This document shows, piece by piece, positions 19,020 through 26,656 of a stretch of 64,000 nt of DNA; position 1 is the stretch's first letter; each line of letters begins with the position of its first letter. A program made the translations under genes and the position numbers. The stretch covers positions 2,852,001 through 2,916,000 of the forward strand of contig AP018281.1 in the NCBI GenBank assembly GCA_002368355.1. Reading direction: 5' to 3'. The notes beneath the pieces are model-generated. The model did not search any database. It was not told the DNA's origin and saw only the letters and a list, made by a program, of their open reading frames with translations. The stretch is from Chondrocystis sp. NIES-4102 (GTDB lineage Bacteria; Cyanobacteriota; Cyanobacteriia; Cyanobacteriales; Xenococcaceae).

Positions 19020-20057
19020 TTAACTAAGAATAGTGCGATCGCTAAAAACCCGATCTAAGCTTTTATCTTCTAAAACTTTACCTGTGCCTAAAACGACGCA
19101 TTTTAAAGGTTCGGGGGCAATATGGGTAACAATTCCAGTCTCATTGCTAATCAAGACATCCAAGCCTTTGATCATAGCTCCTCCTCCAGCCAACATAATC
19201 CCACGATCAATGATATCGGCTGCTAAATCTGGGGGTGTTTGCTCTAGGGTTCTTTTTATAGCATCTAAAATACATCTGATAGACTCTTGTAAACAGTCAC
19301 GTACTTCCGACTCGCCTATTTCGATTGTGCTGGGTAAGCCTGTAAGTTGGTGTAATCCCCTCACTTCCATTGTCCGCTCAGGCTCATCTAAAGAACAAGC
19401 TGAACCTAATCTAAATTTTATTGTTTCGGCTGTATTTTCCCCGATCGCTAATTTATATTGTTGTTTAACCTGATTAACAATGGCTTCGGTTAATTCATCC
19501 CCTGCAATGCGGATTGATTCGCTGATTACCTTACCCTGAGAACTAATTACTGCGACTTCGGTCGTCCCACCCCCAATATCAACTATCATGTTGCCTGTGG
19601 GTTCACTAATTGGTAGCCCTGCACCGATAGCTGCTGCTAAAGGTTCTTCTATTAAATCGACTTCCCTAGCTCCTGCATTGGAAGCTGCCTCAATCACTGC
19701 ACGACGTTCTAATTTTGTTACACCACTAGGAATACCAATCACCATACGTGGGTGAACTAAAGGATTACCTTCAAAGGCTCGTCTGACAAATTCTTGAATC
19801 ATTGCCTCAGTAGCATCAAAATCTGCTATCACCCCATCTTTTAACGGGCGCAACGCTTGTATGTCTTCTGGAGCGCGTCCTAAAAGTAATTTTGCCTCTT
19901 TACCAAATGCTCTTGGCTGTTCTGTTTTGCGATCTATGGCGACTACAGAAGGTTCTTCCAAGACAATTCCTTTACCAGATACATATACTAATGTGTTCGC
20001 AGTACCTAGATCTATACCCATATCCCGCGAAAGCTTAAAACGATTTAATAAACGCAC
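19020..20057 (-). CDS. mreB: Actin-like cell-shape protein MreB
   Basis: The 345-residue protein has the actin-fold phosphate loops GIDLGTANTLVYV (near residues 14-26) and VDIGGGTTEVAVIS (near 160), and the adenosine motif GGGAMIKGLD (near 290). MreB forms ATP-dependent membrane-bound filaments that direct lateral wall synthesis. The start is a GTG at 20057, giving MRLLNRFKLSRDMGIDLGT; the basic amphipathic N-terminus could bind the membrane. It is the first gene of mreBCD; the 240-base gap to the divergent oxidase gene should hold the operon promoter. Confidence 0.97.
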   Translation of the reverse strand: MRLLNRFKLSRDMGIDLGTANTLVYVSGKGIVLEEPSVVAIDRKTEQPRAFGKEAKLLLGRAPEDIQALRPLKDGVIADFDATEAMIQEFVRRAFEGNPLVHPRMVIGIPSGVTKLERRAVIEAASNAGAREVDLIEEPLAAAIGAGLPISEPTGNMIVDIGGGTTEVAVISSQGKVISESIRIAGDELTEAIVNQVKQQYKLAIGENTAETIKFRLGSACSLDEPERTMEVRGLHQLTGLPSTIEIGESEVRDCLQESIRCILDAIKRTLEQTPPDLAADIIDRGIMLAGGGAMIKGLDVLISNETGIVTHIAPEPLKCVVLGTGKVLEDKSLDRVFSDRTILS

Positions 20058-20306
20058 TTTGATTTATCGCTCCCAAGAAAAAAGTAGCACTTTGCCTGAG
20101 CCGAGTCTAATGTACTCCCAATATAGTAATTAGTCTAATAGAAAATATACGTAAATCGAGAAATATAACTTTAATCTTATTTTCTTGACCGTAAATTTAT
20201 CTAGCTTAAATTTAGTTATTTACCGAGAAGCTTTGTAGTAAGTTATTTAATTTGTTTATTAGGAATTTTATGCAATTATTTTATTGATAATAATTTATTG
20301 CTTAAT

Positions 20307-21299
20307 ATGAATTTCAATAATAATCTTAAAACTCGTCGTCAATTTCTCCAATGGGGTTTATTTTTGGGTGGAATGACGACTATGGCATTTAAATTAAATA
20401 ACCGTCAGGTTCATGCTGCTAATGCTGTTAGAATTCCCCCCATACCAAAAGTCGATAATCTTTTAGAATTGAGCTTCGATCCGATGGCGATTTTGAGAGA
20501 TTTCGATTATGGGACTATCAAAGAGGAAAACGGACGTACAATTAGAGAATTTGAAGTATTTGCCCACAGCACCGCAATTAAGCTAAATAGTGCTATAGAT
20601 TACGTAAGCTGGAATTTAAACGATCGCGTTCCTGCACCCACTTTAAGAGCTACAGAAGGGGATCGGGTTCGCATTATTTTCCACAATGAAGACGGACATT
20701 CTCATAGTTTACACTTTCACGGTACGCATCCTATAGAGATGGATGGAGTAGATTCGATCCGCCGAGGGGAAACATTTATCTATGAATTTGATGCTGAACC
20801 TTATGGTGTTCATCCCTATCACTGTCATGTTGCTCCTATCACTCGTCATGTGAGTAAAGGGCTATACGGTCTATTTATCGTTGATCCCCCCGAAGGTCGT
20901 CCCGAAGCTGATGAAATGGTTATGGTTATGGGTGGTTATGATTTGGACGGGGATGAACATAACGAATTGTATGCCTTTAACGGTATTCCTAATTATTATC
21001 GAGATTATCCCATCCCTATTTATCAAAATCAGTTAATTCGCCTCTATATTCTCAATATGATTGAGTTTGACCCCGTTGTGACTTTTCATATTCACGCTAA
21101 TATGTTTGAGATTTATCGCACTGGGCGCAGTCTGGAAGCTGATGAAGAGAGTGATGTTATTAGTTTAGGGACTGCTGAAAGACATATTTTAGAATTTACT
21201 TATAAATATCCTGGACAATATATGTTCCATCCGCACCAAGATATTATCGCCGAAAATGGTTGTATGGGCTTTTTTGATGTTCTCCCAGAACCAGCTTAA
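20307..21299 (+). CDS. Two-domain multicopper oxidase, Tat-exported
   Basis: The protein is 330 residues from ATG 20307 (a TTG at 20298 would add three). The N-terminus TRRQFLQWGLFLGG is a twin-arginine signal. Two cupredoxin domains follow. Domain 1 carries HSLHFHG (His133, His136, His138) and YHCHVAPITRHVSKGL (His172-Cys173-His174, His181), so it holds the blue type 1 copper; the usual axial Met is Leu186, which suggests a high-potential site. Domain 2 has TFHIHANMF (His261, His263) and MFHPHQDI (His308, His310) but no type 1 cysteine. This is the nitrite-reductase-like arrangement of two-domain oxidases. Oxidation of Fe(II), Cu(I) or phenols is possible; the substrate is unknown. It heads a run of four plus-strand genes. 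Confidence 0.87.
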   Translation: MNFNNNLKTRRQFLQWGLFLGGMTTMAFKLNNRQVHAANAVRIPPIPKVDNLLELSFDPMAILRDFDYGTIKEENGRTIREFEVFAHSTAIKLNSAIDYVSWNLNDRVPAPTLRATEGDRVRIIFHNEDGHSHSLHFHGTHPIEMDGVDSIRRGETFIYEFDAEPYGVHPYHCHVAPITRHVSKGLYGLFIVDPPEGRPEADEMVMVMGGYDLDGDEHNELYAFNGIPNYYRDYPIPIYQNQLIRLYILNMIEFDPVVTFHIHANMFEIYRTGRSLEADEESDVISLGTAERHILEFTYKYPGQYMFHPHQDIIAENGCMGFFDVLPEPA

Positions 21300-21444
21300 T
21301 TAAATATCTAAAGTAACTGCTTAAATTAAATATTAATAGATGATTTTATTTAACTATTTATGAATTTATTGACTTACTTTCTCAATTAATTGTAGAGTGT
21401 TATTTCAGAATTATGTAAGCATAAATACCAATATAAAATTACTT

Positions 21445-22314
21445 ATGTCAAATCGTCTTAAAACTATAGAATTATTTCTAGCTCTTGGATTAGCTACTAC
21501 AGTAGGGTCTCAAGCGTTACCTACCAACGCTCAAGATAGTAACAGCTTAACAGGGGCATCTCTATTAATGGCTCAAGGTGCAGAAGGTGGCGAAGGTCAT
21601 AGTGGTACAAGTCATGGTGGCGAAAGCGGTGGTGAAAGTGGTGGCGAAAGCGGTGGCGAAGGTGGCGAAGGTGCTACTGGTAGTGGCAATCCCGAAGTAG
21701 ATTATATGACTACCCTGGGGTTAATGAAAGGTCATTTAATGGCAGCAGAAGAATTAATTGCGCTTAAAAATTACGAAGAAGCAGAACCTCATATTGCTCA
21801 TCCTGTCGATGAATTATATAGCCAGATTGAAACTGTATTGCCAGAAAAAGGTGTAAAAGATTTTAAACCAACCTTAAATCAACTCCGTGATTTAGCAACT
21901 TCTGCTCCTGAGTCGCCAGAAATGAAAACCTTGTTTGAGCAATCTGTAAGTTCTATTGATGCTGCGATCGCTGCTGTCCCCGAAGAGCAACGTAATTCTC
22001 CAGAATTTGTGATGGATGTAATTGTGGAAATGCTTAAGACTGCTGCAACGGAATATGAGGCTGCGATCGCTGATAATAAATTTGTAGAAGTTGTGGAATA
22101 TCAAGATTCCAGAGGTTTTGTTCTCTATAGTGAAGAACTTTATAATTCTATTGCCGAACAAAAAAGTCAAGCCGATCCTGAAGGTCATAAAACCATCACA
22201 GATAGTATGACCGCTTTAAAAACCGCTTGGCCCTCTATTGATCCTCCAGCAACCCCTATTAAAACTCCTTCAGAAGTTTATAGTTTGGTTTCTCAGATTG
22301 AGTTTAATAAGTAA
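21445..22314 (+). CDS. Secreted Gly/Glu/Ser-rich protein with helical C-terminal domain
   Basis: I do not recognise a named family. From ATG 21445 it has 289 residues; a GTG at 21397 would add 16. An export signal covers about residues 1-30. It is followed by a low-complexity stretch with GGESGGESGGE repeats and two His residues (about 55-85), encoded by near-perfect GGTGGCGAA/GGTGGTGAA DNA repeats. The remainder is helical, with GHLMAAEELIALKNYEEAEPH and an IAHPVDELY segment whose His/Glu residues could bind metal. The gene follows the oxidase by 145 bases and may be co-transcribed. A periplasmic metal-handling partner of the oxidase is a guess from context only. Confidence 0.65.
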   Translation: MSNRLKTIELFLALGLATTVGSQALPTNAQDSNSLTGASLLMAQGAEGGEGHSGTSHGGESGGESGGESGGEGGEGATGSGNPEVDYMTTLGLMKGHLMAAEELIALKNYEEAEPHIAHPVDELYSQIETVLPEKGVKDFKPTLNQLRDLATSAPESPEMKTLFEQSVSSIDAAIAAVPEEQRNSPEFVMDVIVEMLKTAATEYEAAIADNKFVEVVEYQDSRGFVLYSEELYNSIAEQKSQADPEGHKTITDSMTALKTAWPSIDPPATPIKTPSEVYSLVSQIEFNK

Positions 22315-22494
22315 TGTAAGTTGCTTCTTATAATTACGAGAGTTGATTGTAGGAGTCGGGAGTCAATATTATTTATGGTTATGTCTTATGCCCACCCTTC
22401 CTTTACTAATAACTTGCGCCCCCGTAAGAGAATCTGATTCATTAATCATGGATAATTAACAATTATGGGATAATTTCTCTCTTATTTAATTTCT

Positions 22495-23748
22495 ATGAAA
22501 CATTTTGGTATCCTTTGTCCTCCTAGTCCAGGACATCTTAATCCAATGGCTAGTCTGGGTTATGAACTTCAACGAAGAGGACATCGAGTTACCTTAATTG
22601 GGCTACTTGATACTCAACCTTATGCTACTGCTGCCAAGATTGATTTTTGTCCTATAGGCCCAGATAAGTTTCCGTTAGGTAGCACCAAAGAGTCCCTAGA
22701 TCGTTTAGGCAAGTTAAGCGGTATTCCCGCACTACTATATACTATTGATTTATTTCGTCAGGGAACAAAAGCACTTTTAGGTGAAGTACCCAGATCTTGC
22801 CGAGAGATTGGAATTGAAGTTTTATTAATTGATCAAGTTCTTTTTGAGGGATCAACAATCGCTGAATATCTCAACATCCCTTTTATTACTATTTGTAATG
22901 CTATTATAGTTAATCCTGAACCTGCTGTCCCTCCTGCCTTAACTGGTTGGGATTATGATCCATCCTGGTTAGGACAACTCCGCAATCAAATTGGCAGTGG
23001 TCTACTACAGTTAGCTGCTACACCAATTCGAGCAATAGTGGAGGAATATCGCCAAAAATGGAATTTACCCGTCATCGATACCAGTAATAAACTAAATCTC
23101 TGGTCTAAGCTTGCTATTATTAGTCAGCAGTCTCCTTCTTTTGAATTTCCGAGACAGGAATTACCTGATTATTTTCACTTTACAGGAGCTTTAATTAATC
23201 CCCTATCGAGAGTAGATGTACCTTTTCCTTGGGAGAAGCTAACGGATAAACCGCTAATTTATGCTTCTTTGGGAACATTACAAAATAAACTTTTTAACAT
23301 TTTTATTCAGATTGCCTATGCCTGTCAATATTTAAATGTTCAATTAGTAATTAGCTTGGGGGGCGCAAGTGAACCAGAGGAATTAGGCTATCTTCCAGGA
23401 TCACCAATTGTTGTAAAAGTTGCCCCGCAATTATCTTTACTTGAACGTGCTCGCCTCTGTATTACTCACGCAGGTATGAATACCACACTAGAATCGTTAA
23501 AAAATGGTGTGCCAATGGTAGCCATCCCGATAACTAACGATCAACCTGGGGTAGCTGCGCGCATTGCTTGGACTAAGACGGGGGAAGTAGTACCTTTAAA
23601 TCAATGTAATGTGGATAATTTGGCAACGGCAATTCAAAAAGTTCTTACTCAACCCTATTATCGTCAAAATGCCCAGAAATTCCAGGCAGAAATGGTACAA
23701 GCTGGGGGTGTGGGTAAAGCTGCGGAGATTATCGAATCTGTTATTTGA
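22495..23748 (+). CDS. GT1-family glycosyltransferase, zeaxanthin glucosyltransferase (CrtX)-like
   Basis: This is a 417-residue GT-B fold enzyme. The N-terminus HFGILCPPSPGHLNPMASLG and the C-terminal donor motif THAGMNTTLESLKNGVPMV followed by NDQPGVAARI place it in the UDP-glycosyltransferase family GT1. The segments VLLIDQVLFEGSTIAEYLNI and FPRQELPDYFHFTGAL resemble bacterial CrtX, which glucosylates hydroxylated carotenoids. A carotenoid substrate is therefore plausible, with macrolide or lipid glycosylation as alternatives. It precedes the PiuC-like gene by 23 bases, so these two are probably one transcript. Confidence 0.82.
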   Translation: MKHFGILCPPSPGHLNPMASLGYELQRRGHRVTLIGLLDTQPYATAAKIDFCPIGPDKFPLGSTKESLDRLGKLSGIPALLYTIDLFRQGTKALLGEVPRSCREIGIEVLLIDQVLFEGSTIAEYLNIPFITICNAIIVNPEPAVPPALTGWDYDPSWLGQLRNQIGSGLLQLAATPIRAIVEEYRQKWNLPVIDTSNKLNLWSKLAIISQQSPSFEFPRQELPDYFHFTGALINPLSRVDVPFPWEKLTDKPLIYASLGTLQNKLFNIFIQIAYACQYLNVQLVISLGGASEPEELGYLPGSPIVVKVAPQLSLLERARLCITHAGMNTTLESLKNGVPMVAIPITNDQPGVAARIAWTKTGEVVPLNQCNVDNLATAIQKVLTQPYYRQNAQKFQAEMVQAGGVGKAAEIIESVI

Positions 23749-23771
23749 AAAATTAAGCTGAAATTTATTGT

Positions 23772-24443
23772 ATGATTTTTTCGATAGAAAACCTTATTTC
23801 TCCAGATGAAGTAACGGAAATCAAAGGGGTATTAGACGGGGCAGAATTTGTAGATGGCAAGCTGACGGCTGGTTGGCACGCCAAGCTAGTAAAAAATAAT
23901 CAGCAACTTAAAGCAGGTACATCACAACAGCAACTTAAAGCAAAAATTCGCTCACTTTTGCAAAAAAATGCTTTATTTCAGTCAGCAGTACATCCAAAAT
24001 CAATTCATTCAATTTTATTTAGTCGTTATGAGTCGGGAATGTCCTACGACACCCATGTAGATAATGCGCTAATGAATAATGATGCTGGTTTGTGTCGCTC
24101 TGATGTATCTTTCACTTTATTTCTTAGTTCACCTCATGATTATCAGGGAGGAGAATTAGTAATAGAAGGAGTACAAGAGGAGCAAAGCTACAAATTAGAA
24201 GCAGGTGCAGCTATTGTTTATCCTTCAACTACTTTACATCGTGTTAATCCTGTTACAGAAGGTAGAAGATTAGTTGTAGTAGGTTGGGTACAGAGTACTA
24301 TTCGCCATGCCAGCGATCGCGAATTACTTTTTGACCTAGAAACGGCTCGACGTGCTATCTTTGCTAAATCTGGTAAAACTCCTGAATTTGATTTGATTTC
24401 TAAAAGTATTGCTAATTTGATCCGTAGATGGGCGGATGTTTAA
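23772..24443 (+). CDS. PKHD-type Fe(II)/2-oxoglutarate dioxygenase (PiuC/YbiX-like)
   Basis: The 223-residue protein has the jelly-roll prolyl-4-hydroxylase fold. Iron ligands are His95 and Asp97 in YDTHVDN and His156 in TLHRVNPV; Arg165/Arg166 in EGRRLVVVGW should bind 2-oxoglutarate. Length and pattern match PKHD-type hydroxylases of the PiuC group, often linked to iron uptake or TonB-dependent receptors in other bacteria, although their substrate is not established. In this window it ends a run that begins with a multicopper oxidase, which would be consistent with a metal-related group. It converges on metF with a gap of six bases. Confidence 0.87.
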   Translation: MIFSIENLISPDEVTEIKGVLDGAEFVDGKLTAGWHAKLVKNNQQLKAGTSQQQLKAKIRSLLQKNALFQSAVHPKSIHSILFSRYESGMSYDTHVDNALMNNDAGLCRSDVSFTLFLSSPHDYQGGELVIEGVQEEQSYKLEAGAAIVYPSTTLHRVNPVTEGRRLVVVGWVQSTIRHASDRELLFDLETARRAIFAKSGKTPEFDLISKSIANLIRRWADV

Positions 24444-24449
24444 TCAGAT

Positions 24450-25346
24450 CTAAGGGCAAGATAAAGGTTTGATTTGGGCTAAATCAAGAATTTCTGGGAT
24501 TAATTCTTCACATTTGACTGCCATTAAATGCACTCCCTGACACAAACTCTGGGCTTGTTTTACTTGCTCGGCTGCTATTTTTATTCCTTCTTGCAAAGGA
24601 TGCTCTGCCTTACCTAAGCGATCGATAATTTCATCGGGTATATGCACTCCTGGGACATATTTATTGATAAATTGGGCATTTTTGGCAGATTTTAAGAGAA
24701 AGATACCAGCTAAAACGGGTTTATCACTAACGCAAGCTATCTGACTCATGAATTTATCGAGTCGATCAAAATCGGTGATCATCTGACTTTGAAAAAATTG
24801 CGCCCCTGCTTCTAGTTTTTTCTCAAATCTTTTTTGTAAACTTGACCAACTTTTGAGTTGTGGATCTACCGCAGCCCCTGGGAATAGGTTGAGGGCTTCA
24901 TCGGGCATTTGCTTATCGTTATAATCTAGACCACTATTAAGTTTATTGATTAATCGTAGCAGTCTTACCGATTCCAATTCAAATACTCCGCGAGCATTTT
25001 GATGATCACCAGCTTTAATAGGATCACCTGTCAGTGCCAAAATATTGCGAATTCCCAAGGCATAAGCACCCATGAGATCCCCTTGTAAACCTAAAGAATT
25101 GCGATCGCGACAAGCTATCTGACAAACTGGTTCAATTCCGTGTTGCAATAAGATTACAGATGCACCGACGGCAGACATTCTTAATACCGCCCGACTACCA
25201 TCGGTAACATTGACTGCGTGAACTCTATCTTTTAGTTTTGCTGCCACATCCAGCATTTTACTAGGATTTCCACCTTTGGGGGGGGCAACTTCGGCAGTAA
25301 TTATGAATTTTTGCTGCATTACTGCTTGTTGAAGATTACTGATCAT
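24450..25346 (-). CDS. metF: 5,10-methylenetetrahydrofolate reductase
   Basis: The 298-residue protein is an FAD-binding TIM barrel of the MetF family: EVAPPKGGNPSKMLD at the start, VNVTDGSRAVLRMS, the ILALTGDPI strand and GAQFFQSQMITDF. It reduces methylenetetrahydrofolate to 5-methyltetrahydrofolate, the methyl donor used by MetH, whose gene is in this window at 6.9-10.5 kb. The start is ATG 25346. It follows trpS by 11 bases on the same strand, so trpS and metF probably form one transcript. Confidence 0.9.
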   Translation of the reverse strand: MISNLQQAVMQQKFIITAEVAPPKGGNPSKMLDVAAKLKDRVHAVNVTDGSRAVLRMSAVGASVILLQHGIEPVCQIACRDRNSLGLQGDLMGAYALGIRNILALTGDPIKAGDHQNARGVFELESVRLLRLINKLNSGLDYNDKQMPDEALNLFPGAAVDPQLKSWSSLQKRFEKKLEAGAQFFQSQMITDFDRLDKFMSQIACVSDKPVLAGIFLLKSAKNAQFINKYVPGVHIPDEIIDRLGKAEHPLQEGIKIAAEQVKQAQSLCQGVHLMAVKCEELIPEILDLAQIKPLSCP

Positions 25347-25357
25347 TAGGATTTTTA

Positions 25358-26386
25358 TTATTTATCTGAAATTACATCCATCTTTGGCAAAAAACCTAAA
25401 GCATCTTTAACTCTAGTCAAGGTTTGGTTGGCGACACAACTTGCTTTATCTGCACCTTTGAGCAATATGTCATTGAGATAATCTTGATTATCCATTAACT
25501 CTTGGTACTTATCCTGAATGGGTTTTAAAGCTTCAATAGTAGTTTCACTTAGCAAAGGTTTAAATTGTCCCCAACCCATATCTTGGCATTCTTGAGCCAC
25601 TTGATCTTTGGTTTTATTACCCAAAAGTTGATAGAGCGTAAGTAAATTATGACACTCAGGACGTTGAGGATCATCAAATACTAATCCTTTTATCGGATCG
25701 GTTTTACATTTTTTGATCTTTTTATTGATTATATCTGCACTATCTAGTATTTCAATACGGCTTAAATCAGACGGATCGGATTTAGACATTTTTTTTGTAC
25801 CATCTGTCAAACTCATAACCCTTGCACCTTCTGGACGAATCATAGGTTGAGGCACTTTTAATACAGGTTGTTTTTTCTTACCAAAGCGATCGTTAACCCT
25901 AGCTGCAATATCTCTAGTTAATTCTAAATGTTGTTTTTGATCTTCACCCACAGGTACTACATCGGCATCATAGAGTAGTATATCTGCTGCCATCAGTACA
26001 GGATAATCTAATAAGCCAACGCTCACATTTTCTCCCTGTTTAACTGCTTTTTCTTTAAACTGAATCATTCTTTCTAACCAGTTTAGAGGGGTAATACAGT
26101 TGAGTAACCAAGCAAGTTCGCTATGGGCGGTAACATGGGATTGTACAAAAATAGTAGAGCATTCTAAATCTATACCAGAAGCTAGATAGACGGCTGCCAT
26201 CTTGAGGGTATTTTCCGCTAAAACTTTAGCATCATGGGGTACAGTAATAGCATGAAGATCAGCAAAAAAGAAGAAATTATCATAGTCCTGTTGTATTTCT
26301 ACCCAGTTACGAATTGCGCCTAAATAGTTACCTAAATGTAGGTTGCCAGTAGTTTGAATTCCAGATAAAACTCGCTTTTTACTCAT
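25358..26386 (-). CDS. trpS: Tryptophanyl-tRNA synthetase
   Basis: The 342-residue protein is a class Ic aminoacyl-tRNA synthetase. The HIGH-like motif is TGNLHLGN (residues 13-20) and the KMSKS motif is MSKSDPSD near residue 200. Intermediate motifs such as VGEDQKQHLELTRDIA are typical of TrpS. It charges tRNA-Trp in the cytoplasm. A 270-base leader upstream carries a set of mutually exclusive inverted repeats (26451-26526) that could regulate it. metF follows by 11 bases. Confidence 0.97.
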   Translation of the reverse strand: MSKKRVLSGIQTTGNLHLGNYLGAIRNWVEIQQDYDNFFFFADLHAITVPHDAKVLAENTLKMAAVYLASGIDLECSTIFVQSHVTAHSELAWLLNCITPLNWLERMIQFKEKAVKQGENVSVGLLDYPVLMAADILLYDADVVPVGEDQKQHLELTRDIAARVNDRFGKKKQPVLKVPQPMIRPEGARVMSLTDGTKKMSKSDPSDLSRIEILDSADIINKKIKKCKTDPIKGLVFDDPQRPECHNLLTLYQLLGNKTKDQVAQECQDMGWGQFKPLLSETTIEALKPIQDKYQELMDNQDYLNDILLKGADKASCVANQTLTRVKDALGFLPKMDVISDK

Positions 26387-26450
26387 ATTTAATACAAATG
26401 TTTTCTTTAATAGCTTAAAAATATAAGCTTAAAATGCTATCAGTTATCAG

Positions 26451-26526
26451 CCGTTCTGAAAAGGCTTGTTGAACGGGTTCTAATACGCCAAGACCGCGCC
26501 CGTTCGCTTTGTACCTTTCCTGAACG
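26451..26526 (-). promoter_or_regulatory. Alternating inverted repeats in the trpS leader
   Basis: In an otherwise AT-rich leader, four complementary blocks occur in order on the minus strand: CGTTC (26526-26522), GAACGGG (26505-26499), CCCGTTC (26477-26471) and GAACGG (26456-26451). Each block can pair with its neighbour, so pairing 1:2 with 3:4 excludes 2:3. This is the logic of an attenuator, but no T-tract follows, so a decayed repeat element is an equal alternative. Confidence 0.35.
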
Positions 26527-26656
26527 AATACCTCTAAACCCATTAGCTAAAAGCTAAAATTTGACAGCTTTTAAGAATAAAGTATCTTGCTGATGCTCTG
26601 CTCATTTTATCCTGATCTTGGGTTATAGGTTGCACTAATGCCCAATTACTAATCCC

